A DNA stretch of 13,176 nucleotides from Acidaminobacter sp. (GTDB lineage: Bacteria; Bacillota_A; Clostridia; Peptostreptococcales; Acidaminobacteraceae), in NCBI GenBank assembly GCA_009881125.1, contig WXFH01000272.1, positions 1 to 13,176 of the forward strand. The letters run 5' to 3'. How positions within the stretch are numbered: the first letter of the stretch is position 1; the number at the start of each line of letters is the position of its first letter. The position numbers and the translations under genes are program-made. The notes under the pieces are model-generated. The model made no database searches. It had not been told where the DNA came from and saw only the letters and a list, made by a program, of their open reading frames with translations. Of the stretch, positions 1-6,670 are shown in pieces.

Positions 1-180
1 GTCTGCAGCGACCTTTCCGTTTCGACCGGCATGATAACGGAAGATCCGTATCGGTGCCCGACTGGTCTCTCCAGTGGCAAATACCCACATGTAAGATTTG
101 CTTTGAGCTGTGCGTCCCGCTTCCTTCGGCCTTGTCCGTACCTGTCACGTGCAGTGAAGTTGCGGAAGTTGTTTGATGCT
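1..180 (-). pseudogene. IS66-family transposase remnant (TnpC-like), partial and broken
   Basis: Read on the minus strand from 180 down to 1, this gives about 60 codons. The part from about 144 to 1 contains QSKSYMWVFATGE, then RAPIRIFRYHAGRNG. This matches the IS66 TnpC catalytic-domain pattern (SKSYMWVYRTG, then P-I-x-x-Y/F-x-Y-x-x-GR). An in-frame TGA lies at 147-145, just before QVRTRPKEAGR, where intact family members have a D-E-T-x-x-Q-V segment. Here the codons before the stop read LHCT, so the DE pair seems lost and the stop has replaced a sense codon. The remnant runs off the left edge, so its other end is not visible. No complete IS ends are seen. It is very probably an inactive fossil. 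The family call rests on pattern memory of IS66 and not on a database search. Confidence 0.62.
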
Positions 181-319
181 TGATGTAGCAATTGCAAGCC
201 TTAGAGAGAATGACTTAAGCAAAAAACGATTTTCAGTACCAGGTATAAATGGTGAAGTTTTTGAAATTGATTTACAATTCAATCTGTTTCTGAGGCAACC
301 TCTCATCAGCTTCGACTGA
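176..319 (+). other. Short open frame of doubtful coding status, perhaps a gene tail
   Basis: The frame from ATG at 176 to TGA at 317 encodes 47 residues, beginning MLDVAIASLRENDLSKKRF. It has a reasonable amino-acid mix (SVPGINGEVFEIDLQ in the middle) but matches nothing I recognise. The upstream in-frame stop is at 155-157, next to the IS66 remnant, and there is only a poor purine-rich stretch (GCGGAAG at 162-168) ahead of the ATG. Its last codons lie inside the stem of the terminator at 295-327. This fits either a truncated gene left beside a mobile-element scar or a chance frame. Confidence 0.2.
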
Positions 320-337
320 GAGGTTGCTTTTCTTTTT
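295..337 (+). terminator. Rho-independent terminator, plus strand
   Basis: A perfect 10-bp stem, GCAACCTCTC (295-304) with GAGAGGTTGC (318-327), is followed by TTTTCTTTTT at 328-337. The opposite side has no matching U tract, so it acts on plus-strand transcripts. No convincing complete gene precedes it here. It probably served a gene now disrupted, or the short frame at 176-319, and it insulates the polysaccharide genes from upstream transcription. Confidence 0.85.
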
Positions 338-522
338 GCAAACTGTTCCCTAAATCACCATTTAAAGAATTGTAGCCAATAAAGCATAAAAATACCAATT
401 AAGAAATCTGATAACAATTTATCAAGGGAATTTACATAAGGTGCATTTTATAACAGAAGTATTAAATCAAACACAAATGGGTGTTTTCAACTGTTAAACT
501 ATGGTAAACTAATATAGTGTCT
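338..522. other. AT-rich intergenic stretch before the wzz-like gene
   Basis: There is no coding signal on either strand. A small inverted repeat, AAACAC (469-474) and GTGTTT (481-486), lies just upstream of a second possible promoter. That promoter has TTCAAC at 486-491 and TAATAT at 510-515, with an 18-base spacer. TTAAACTA-like and GTAAACTA-like motifs at about 493-511 form an imperfect direct repeat. None of these is strong on its own. Confidence 0.35.
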
Positions 523-549
523 TTGACATATGCAATTTCTTGGTAAAAC
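523..549 (+). promoter_or_regulatory. Candidate sigma-A-type promoter for the wzz-like gene
   Basis: A perfect -35 hexamer TTGACA at 523-528 is followed 15 bases later by TAAAAC at 544-549, a 4/6 match to TATAAT. The spacer is shorter than the usual 17, so this is tentative. A start near 556 would leave a leader of about 25 bases with GGAGG at 572-576. The alternative TAATAT at 510-515 could also drive the gene. Confidence 0.3.
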
Positions 550-581
550 GATTAACATCAATGAAAACGCTGGAGGATAAC

Positions 582-1640
582 ATGCAGAATTCTGATGAAC
601 GACATGAAGTGAATCACTATGACTATGATGAAATTAGTCTCAAAGAATTGATTATGTCCATATGGAATGAGCGTAAGCTTATAGCAATTGTTATGGCGGT
701 TACTGTAGTTTTAACCGGACTGTATACCTTTGTCATTGCAAGTCCGGAGTATGAAGCTACAAGTGCACTCATCATTAAAAAACCAGGCGAAGTAGCTACA
801 CCTTATGGGTCATATACATTTCCATCTGAGAATATCAACGACTACATACAATTCATTTACAGCAATGAAGTTGCTGAACGCATCATAAAAAAACATAACC
901 TTCAGATGTCCAATAATGCTTTCAAGAATATGGTAAGTATTACCCAGGATAAGGATGCCAACCGATTTCAAGTCGTAGTCAAGAATGGAGATCCAGCTGC
1001 GGCTTATGCAATCAATAATGATCTGATTCATCAGTACATAGACAGCCTTAGAATAACCTACAAGAAACAAGCACTGGATAGTTTCATCCTGACTTATCAG
1101 AGTGATTTGGATGGACTTAAAAATACAGTGACTTACAAAGAGTCCGTTTTAACAGATACCAGAACCCTGCTGAGTAGTATGGATCCTGTGATAACACTTC
1201 AGAAGCTTTTGTCATCAGACCCAATTGCTGCTGCAGCCTATGCTGAAAGACGAAATTTAGATTTAGCCAATCTATCAAAAGAAGTTATGACTGAAGAAAT
1301 TGCGAACGAAAACTACTTCTTGGTAGAAGCTCAAGTTCTCAATTCAGAAATTGAACTTATCACTTTAAGACAAGATCTTGAAAAAAAGAATAGACTACTC
1401 ACCGAACTAAACGCAGAATTAGAAAATTTCAACAAACTGAAATCAACAGACAACGAATCACAAATTCTTAATGGCAAATTGGATGTAATGGCTCAAAATG
1501 TATTTGTCACATCCGCGCCATACCAGCCAGAAAATCCGGTTGCACCTAGAAAAGCCTTGAATATGTCTATAGGTTTGATTTTAGGGATGATGTTGGGTGT
1601 GTTTATAGGTCTATTTAAAGCTTATTGGAAGAACAGTTAG
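582..1640 (+). CDS. Wzz-type chain-length determinant / polysaccharide co-polymerase
   Basis: This is a 352-residue inner-membrane protein of the Wzz family, which sets the length of polymers made by Wzy-type polymerases. The start is ATG 582 because GGAGG at 572-576 lies 5 bases ahead of it; the frame is open further up but has no equal site. Visible parts in order: a short cytoplasmic N-terminus with the Wzz-like ISLKELIMSIWNERK (18-32); a first membrane segment at about 32-53; a large external domain with coiled-coil-like helices (about 160-300); the proline motif PENPVAPRKALN (316-327); and a second membrane segment at about 325-346. No Walker-type tyrosine-kinase domain is fused, and none is encoded next to it. 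It is longer than the ~230-residue kinase modulators usual in Bacillota. The next gene starts 68 bases downstream with no clear terminator between, so they are probably co-transcribed. Confidence 0.85.
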   Translation: MQNSDERHEVNHYDYDEISLKELIMSIWNERKLIAIVMAVTVVLTGLYTFVIASPEYEATSALIIKKPGEVATPYGSYTFPSENINDYIQFIYSNEVAERIIKKHNLQMSNNAFKNMVSITQDKDANRFQVVVKNGDPAAAYAINNDLIHQYIDSLRITYKKQALDSFILTYQSDLDGLKNTVTYKESVLTDTRTLLSSMDPVITLQKLLSSDPIAAAAYAERRNLDLANLSKEVMTEEIANENYFLVEAQVLNSEIELITLRQDLEKKNRLLTELNAELENFNKLKSTDNESQILNGKLDVMAQNVFVTSAPYQPENPVAPRKALNMSIGLILGMMLGVFIGLFKAYWKNS

Positions 1641-1708
1641 AGTTGGCAGGTCTTAGAATCCACATCATAGGTTAGTCATCATAAGAAGTATTAAGAGAAG
1701 GTGGTTCA

Positions 1709-3559
1709 ATGAAACGCAGAATAAGAACAGCTTATTTAGTTGCAGTAGATATTGGGCTGCTGGTTCTTTCGCTTTTCCTTTCGTTTCTGATTCGTTTTGA
1801 GGGCAAGTTCCCTGCTGAGTATTTCGATTTGGCAGACCGTTTTCTGGTCAGTGTCATCCTTATCAAGATTGTGGTCTTATTCCTATTTGGCCTTTACAAT
1901 AGCCTCTGGGAATATGCGTCCGTAGAAGAGCTTCTGAAAATCTCAGCCGCTTCTATCGTTGCCAATACAGTTATGCTGTCGTTCCTATTCTTGTTTGAAA
2001 CCCGGATACCTCGCAGTATCTATATCATTGTCTCAATACTGGATGTCATGTTTATTGGTGGTGTCAGATTAAGCTATAGGATGCTCAGGAGATTGAAAAA
2101 TCAGGGCAGTCTTTTCAGCCGTTCCGTCAAGAAAAGGGTCATGATCGTAGGTGCCGGTGATGCCGGTGCAATGGTTATAAAAGAGCTTAAGCGGCATGGC
2201 GATCTCCATATGAAACCTATTGTAGTCATGGATGATGACTCGATGAAGTGGGGAAAGAGCATTCAAGGGATCACTGTAAGGGCTGGAACAAGAGAGATTT
2301 CGCGCATAGCCAAAGCGAAACGCATTGATGAAATCATCATTGCAATACCTTCAGCATCTAAAAAAGAAATTGCTTCAATTGTGCATGAATGTAAAAAAAC
2401 AGACTGCGATCTTAAGATTCTACCAGGCGTCTATGAACTCATCAATGGACAAGTCAGCATCTCAGAAATCCGCAATATTGAAATTGAGGATTTGTTGGGC
2501 CGTGATGAAGTCAAATTAGATATAGGCGATTTAAAAGCATTGCTTACCAATAAAGTCGTCATGGTCACAGGCGGAGCCGGTTCAATAGGCTCTGAGCTGG
2601 CGAGGCAAATTGTGAAATACAGTCCTCAGAAGCTTATACTGTTAGATATAAACGAAAACGGTTTGTTCCAGATTCAACATGAGTTAAAACGCAGTATGGC
2701 AAAAAAGAAAGGCATTATTCCCATTGAGGTATTAATTGCTTCCATACGTGATCGAAAACGGATCGAGAGAATTTTTAATGACTACCGACCACAAGTCATC
2801 TTTCATGCTGCAGCGCATAAGCACGTGCCACTTATGGAAGACAGCCCTTATGAAGCTATCAAGAACAACGTCTTTGGAACATTGAACCTTGTTGAACTGT
2901 CTGATCGATACCACGTTGAAACCTTTGTTCAAATTTCAACAGATAAAGCGGTCAATCCGACCAATGTCATGGGCGCGACAAAGCGAATCTGTGAGATGAT
3001 CATCCAGACGCACAATCACATCAGTCAGACAGAGTATGTAGCCGTAAGATTTGGCAATGTCCTTGGCAGCAACGGAAGCGTTATTCCACTTTTTAAGCAG
3101 CAGATTGAAGAAGGCGGACCGGTTACGGTGACCCACCCTGAAATTACGCGATACTTTATGACAATTCCAGAGGCGGCTCAGTTGGTTTTACAGGCAGGTG
3201 CCATGGCTCAAGGCGGTGAGATCTTCATACTTGACATGGGTGAGCCCGTTAAGATCCTGACGCTCGCAGAGGATTTAATCCGGCTTTCAGGCTTCATCCC
3301 TTATGAGGATATGGAGATTGAAATTACAGGGCTCAGACCCGGAGAGAAACTTTTCGAAGAGCTGCTGCTCAAGGAGGAAGGGATCCTCGAAACGCATCAT
3401 GAGAAGATCTATATTGGTCGGCCACTGTGTGTTGACTCCGGCTATCTAATGTCGCAATTGAATCAACTTGAAGCCATGATAGATGAGGAAAGTGATCAGG
3501 TCTTGAAGGGCGCTTTAAAGCAAATTGTACCCACCTATCAGGAACAAACTGTAAATTAG
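1709..3559 (+). CDS. Membrane-anchored UDP-GlcNAc 4,6-dehydratase (FlaA1/CapD/PglF/WbpM type)
   Basis: This 616-residue protein most likely converts UDP-GlcNAc to UDP-2-acetamido-4-keto-2,6-dideoxyglucose, the entry step to deoxy-amino sugars such as bacillosamine, QuiNAc or FucNAc. Parts in order: about four N-terminal membrane segments (residues ~10-120); a first Rossmann-like domain with VGAGDAG (147-153), as in CoA_binding_3; and the catalytic SDR domain with the NAD-binding motif TGGAGSIG (287-294), AAAHKHVPLME (367-377) and TDKAVNPTNVMGATKR (411-426). The expected catalytic Tyr is Met421, with Lys425 following. This is the altered triad known for WbpM/PglF-type retaining dehydratases, so it is a family trait and not damage. 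GEKLFEELL (545-553) is also typical. GAGAAGGTGG at 1695-1704 precedes ATG 1709. Length and architecture are those of a complete family member. Confidence 0.93.
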   Translation: MKRRIRTAYLVAVDIGLLVLSLFLSFLIRFEGKFPAEYFDLADRFLVSVILIKIVVLFLFGLYNSLWEYASVEELLKISAASIVANTVMLSFLFLFETRIPRSIYIIVSILDVMFIGGVRLSYRMLRRLKNQGSLFSRSVKKRVMIVGAGDAGAMVIKELKRHGDLHMKPIVVMDDDSMKWGKSIQGITVRAGTREISRIAKAKRIDEIIIAIPSASKKEIASIVHECKKTDCDLKILPGVYELINGQVSISEIRNIEIEDLLGRDEVKLDIGDLKALLTNKVVMVTGGAGSIGSELARQIVKYSPQKLILLDINENGLFQIQHELKRSMAKKKGIIPIEVLIASIRDRKRIERIFNDYRPQVIFHAAAHKHVPLMEDSPYEAIKNNVFGTLNLVELSDRYHVETFVQISTDKAVNPTNVMGATKRICEMIIQTHNHISQTEYVAVRFGNVLGSNGSVIPLFKQQIEEGGPVTVTHPEITRYFMTIPEAAQLVLQAGAMAQGGEIFILDMGEPVKILTLAEDLIRLSGFIPYEDMEIEITGLRPGEKLFEELLLKEEGILETHHEKIYIGRPLCVDSGYLMSQLNQLEAMIDEESDQVLKGALKQIVPTYQEQTVN

Positions 3560-3626
3560 TAAGCAGGTTGAGTATTAAACTTTTCTTAATCTTGTCTTAC
3601 ATTTCGATATCATTTGGCGAAACGAC
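3560..3626. other. Spacer between dehydratase and SLH gene 1, no strong terminator
   Basis: A weak AT-rich pairing (ATTAA with TTAAT around 3575-3591) and an outer GTAAG/CTTAC pair (about 3560-3600) are present, but no GC-rich stem followed by a U tract. Some read-through from the polysaccharide genes into SLH gene 1 is therefore possible, in addition to the promoter that follows. Confidence 0.35.
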
Positions 3627-3659
3627 GTAAAAATTAATCTTTTCGGGGTATAATATAAT
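3627..3659 (+). promoter_or_regulatory. Promoter of SLH gene 1 with tandem overlapping -10 boxes
   Basis: Two perfect TATAAT hexamers overlap by one base (3649-3654 and 3654-3659), about 70-80 bases ahead of the gene. No good TTGACA stands 16-18 bases upstream. The same place also reads GTAAAA (3627-3632), 13 bases, then GGGTAT (3646-3651), which resembles a general-stress sigma-B pattern (GTTTAA, 12-14 bases, GGGTAT). The -10 element is clear. Which sigma factor uses it is not. Confidence 0.5.
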
Positions 3660-3728
3660 AGTATGAGTCTTCTCTTTACACAAACATCTAATTTGAATGA
3701 ACTCAAATTAAGAGGAGGAATTTTGATT

Positions 3729-6512
3729 ATGAAAAGATTTATTGCACTCATCATGGTCGTGATGCTGTTAGTCGGGATCATGCCTGCCACCATGGCAGCA
3801 GAAAAAACCGCAGGTGAGCAGCTCCGTGATTTAGGGCTGTTGAAAGGCGACGACTATGGTAACCTAATGGAGGATAAATACCTTACCCGCTCAGAAATGA
3901 TGGTCATTCTCGCCAGGATGCTCGGCGAATATGATGAAGCTGAAGCTTACAAATTGAAGTCGTCCTTTACGGATGGCAACAATCACTGGGCTGAGCGCTA
4001 TGTAGCCTATGCTCAAATGCGCGGCTGGACAAGCGGCATTGGCAACAATGAGTTTGGCTACGAGATGAAACACACCGCTCAACAGGCTGCTGTCTTCATG
4101 CTGAAGACCTTGGGTTATGTTGCGGATACAGATTTTACCTGGACAAACGCTTACCAAAAGGCCACTCAACTTGGTCTGTTTACAGGGGTCGACATTGAAC
4201 CAAGTGAAGATATTCTGAGAGGCAGCTTGTTCCAGGTTATGATGCGGACTTTGAATACAAACATGAAGGGCTCAACCCAAACTTTGGGTGAAAACTTGGG
4301 CATCATGGGTTCCGTACCACTTAAAGTGTCCTCTGTAAAAGCAAATGGGCTTATTCAAGTGCTTGTTGAGTTTAACAGTAGTACATGGGCTGATGAAGAA
4401 GAACTTTTAAATGCTGCGAACTATATCTTTGAAGATCAGGATGGGGCTGAGCTTCTTGATGTCAATGATGATCCGGTTGTCATTGATGACATTACAGTTC
4501 AAGATAAGGTCGTCGTCATCACATTTGAAGAGCCTGTTGAGCAGCAAACAGAAGCAAATCTTACAATAAGTGATGAAATTCTGCCGACAGATGCAGACTT
4601 TGATTTTACTTTCTTTGACACAAAACCTCCGGTTGCAGTTTCTGCAGCGGTTGTTGGAAAACAAAATATCAAGGTAACATTTAGTGAACCAGTCGACCCT
4701 TCAACCGTCAGCGCCAGTGACTTTAAAGTCGAAGATGGGGATATGTTTATCAGAGGCGTCGATTTGATGAATAATAATACTGAGGTTAATGTAGAGTTGT
4801 ACGCAGAACTTGAAGCGGGAACAATTAAAGTTGAAGTTGGCAGCGGCATTGAGGACTTTGCGGGCTTCAAGACTAGTGTTACAACCTTTAATGTCCGTGT
4901 GGTTGTTGATACGACAGCCCCTTCTGTTGTGGGATATAAAGATGCTTCAATGACAGGCGTTACTCTTATCTTTAATGAGGATATTGTTCTTACAGATGCA
5001 TATAATTCCAGCAAGAGCATTTATCACACCAACACAAGTAACCTTGCTGCTGCGATATCCGCAGATGATATTGATGGCAAAGAGTTGAAACTTGATTTTT
5101 CTGCCAATAAAATGCCAGAGGGCAATGCTTACGTCTACATTTTAGCTGATACCTTTATGGATCTTTGGGATAATGAAAACAACAGACAAACTATGCTTGT
5201 TAAAGTCGCTGCAGATGAAGTCAAGCCGACATTATTAGGCATAAGCGTTGTAGATGAAAAAGAAATTGAATTGATGTTTAGTGAGCCTGTCGACGAATCA
5301 ACAGCAGAAGATATTGACAATTATGTCCTTCAATCCAGCACAGGCACAGTTTTGGATGATATGATTGATAGTGCCGTCAGAGGTACTGGTGATGACACTG
5401 ATACAGTAACCATCAGGTTTGAAGAATCACTTCTTGGCAGTTATAAACTAGTCGTTGAGAATGTCGAAGACCTGTCCGGCAATGAGATTTCAAAAGTCAC
5501 AAGATCTTTTACAGTTACAGACATGACAGATCCGGTTGCGACTGATTTCAGTGCAAAACTCTACAATCCTGATGCGGATGTACAAATCATCGTGGTTAGA
5601 TTTGGCGAAGCTATGGCAACATCTGGAAAGTATGCTGTCAACGACCTTGAGAAATATGTACTTGCGGATAATAAATTCCTCTCTGACCTGGATAATGCCA
5701 CTGTTGCCATGATTGAAAGCAATAAGGCAGTTGAAATTAAGATTCCAAAAGCAAGTCTTGATCTGGAAGATGGCAAGAACTATAAGCTCGAAATTGGTAG
5801 AGTCGCTGACGCCGCAGGCAATTATACCGTGGCAATGGTGAATGTTCTCACCGTTAAGGATGCAGGATTGGTCTTGGTTGAAGAGGCAAAATTAGTCTCT
5901 TCTACAAAGGTTGAAGTCACTTTCGAAGACAGACTTGTCAATATCAACAACAATGATTTTGTTGTCTATTCTGACACTAATGATAATAACAAATATGATA
6001 CAGCAGAAAAACTGACAGTGACGAGAGTTTCCTCGACCGTTAATAGTGATGGAAATACTGTTCTGACGTTCACATTGGCCAGCAAAGTGGGAACTGATGC
6101 TAAGTCCATTACTGGAAACCATGATATTGGTTTTGCGATTATCAGCCAGAATTCAAAAAATCAATACAATGAAGTCGTTGAAAAATATGATAATGAATTA
6201 GTGGATTTAGCTTCCCCTGAAGTCAAGGAAATTTATTTCATAGATTCTAATGAAATTCTAGTTGTCTTGACTGAAGAATTGGAAGGTGCAACATTTGCGC
6301 CATCAGGCAAAAATGGATTTACTACCACAAGTGGCACCCTTTCAACAGCAGTAAAATATGATAATAACAGCATACTTCTCAATTCGACAGAAAATAATTT
6401 TACAATTAATACCAATGTTTATTACAATGAAGCAGCTGAAATTTCTGACCTGGAAGGTAATATTTTGAAGAGTTTTTCAAAGACTGACGCTTTAGTTCAA
6501 GGTGTGTTATAA
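3729..6512 (+). CDS. SLH-domain surface protein 1 with Ig-like repeats
   Basis: This is a 927-residue secreted protein. The start is ATG 3729, ten bases after AGAGGAGG (3711-3718); an in-frame TTG at 3723 is the alternative. A classic signal peptide (MKRFIALIMVVMLLVGIMPA) ends near ATMAA, residues 20-24. Residues ~28-190 form three SLH repeats: the first with YLTRSEMMVILARMLG (51-66), the second with NNHWAERYVAYAQMRGW (84-100), the third with LRGSLFQVMMRTL (163-175). SLH domains bind pyruvylated secondary cell-wall polymer. From ~200 onward come about seven Ig-like (Big_5/SbsA-like) units marked by strands such as VTFSEPV (316-322), LIFNEDI (413-419), LMFSEPV (515-521) and VTFEDRL (730-736), often followed by D-x-x-G-N turns. 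No enzyme motif is seen, so the role is structural or adhesive. The 3' part is much AT-richer than the 5' part. It is a paralogue of the gene at 8727. Confidence 0.92.
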   Translation: MKRFIALIMVVMLLVGIMPATMAAEKTAGEQLRDLGLLKGDDYGNLMEDKYLTRSEMMVILARMLGEYDEAEAYKLKSSFTDGNNHWAERYVAYAQMRGWTSGIGNNEFGYEMKHTAQQAAVFMLKTLGYVADTDFTWTNAYQKATQLGLFTGVDIEPSEDILRGSLFQVMMRTLNTNMKGSTQTLGENLGIMGSVPLKVSSVKANGLIQVLVEFNSSTWADEEELLNAANYIFEDQDGAELLDVNDDPVVIDDITVQDKVVVITFEEPVEQQTEANLTISDEILPTDADFDFTFFDTKPPVAVSAAVVGKQNIKVTFSEPVDPSTVSASDFKVEDGDMFIRGVDLMNNNTEVNVELYAELEAGTIKVEVGSGIEDFAGFKTSVTTFNVRVVVDTTAPSVVGYKDASMTGVTLIFNEDIVLTDAYNSSKSIYHTNTSNLAAAISADDIDGKELKLDFSANKMPEGNAYVYILADTFMDLWDNENNRQTMLVKVAADEVKPTLLGISVVDEKEIELMFSEPVDESTAEDIDNYVLQSSTGTVLDDMIDSAVRGTGDDTDTVTIRFEESLLGSYKLVVENVEDLSGNEISKVTRSFTVTDMTDPVATDFSAKLYNPDADVQIIVVRFGEAMATSGKYAVNDLEKYVLADNKFLSDLDNATVAMIESNKAVEIKIPKASLDLEDGKNYKLEIGRVADAAGNYTVAMVNVLTVKDAGLVLVEEAKLVSSTKVEVTFEDRLVNINNNDFVVYSDTNDNNKYDTAEKLTVTRVSSTVNSDGNTVLTFTLASKVGTDAKSITGNHDIGFAIISQNSKNQYNEVVEKYDNELVDLASPEVKEIYFIDSNEILVVLTEELEGATFAPSGKNGFTTTSGTLSTAVKYDNNSILLNSTENNFTINTNVYYNEAAEISDLEGNILKSFSKTDALVQGVL

Positions 6513-6528
6513 GTTCGCGTTCGTTCTG

Positions 6529-6574
6529 GAGGTGGAATACCCGACTAGCAGTATCGGGTGTTCCACCTCTTTTT
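6529..6574 (+). terminator. Rho-independent terminator of SLH gene 1
   Basis: A 16-bp stem, GAGGTGGAATACCCGA (6529-6544) with TCGGGTGTTCCACCTC (6554-6569), contains one G-U pair. It has a 9-base loop and is followed by TTTTT at 6570-6574. It lies 16 bases after the stop codon of SLH gene 1. This is among the strongest structures in the window and separates SLH gene 1 from the ligase-like gene, which must then have its own promoter in 6575-6655 or depend on read-through. Confidence 0.95.
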
Positions 6575-6670
6575 ACATATTTTTCTTACAAAACATTTCC
6601 GTTCTTGATTATGTTTGGTAAGATGTATTTGGAACATTTTTTACAGTTGAACAGCAGGAGGGAACACCCA

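Noticed and set aside
540..581. Longer start (TTG 540 or ATG 561) for the wzz-like gene
   Set aside because: These starts overlap the candidate promoter and lack a ribosome binding site, whereas ATG 582 has GGAGG at ideal distance.
2069..3136. Several 60-66 codon frames opposite or within the dehydratase gene
   Set aside because: All overlap a complete, motif-rich dehydratase frame and have no start signals or known motifs.
4499..5020. 173-codon open frame on the minus strand inside SLH gene 1
   Set aside because: It lies wholly opposite a well-supported SLH/Ig-repeat coding frame and has a low-complexity Ser/Thr/Val-rich translation. It has no recognisable motif, so it is a shadow of the repetitive codon pattern.
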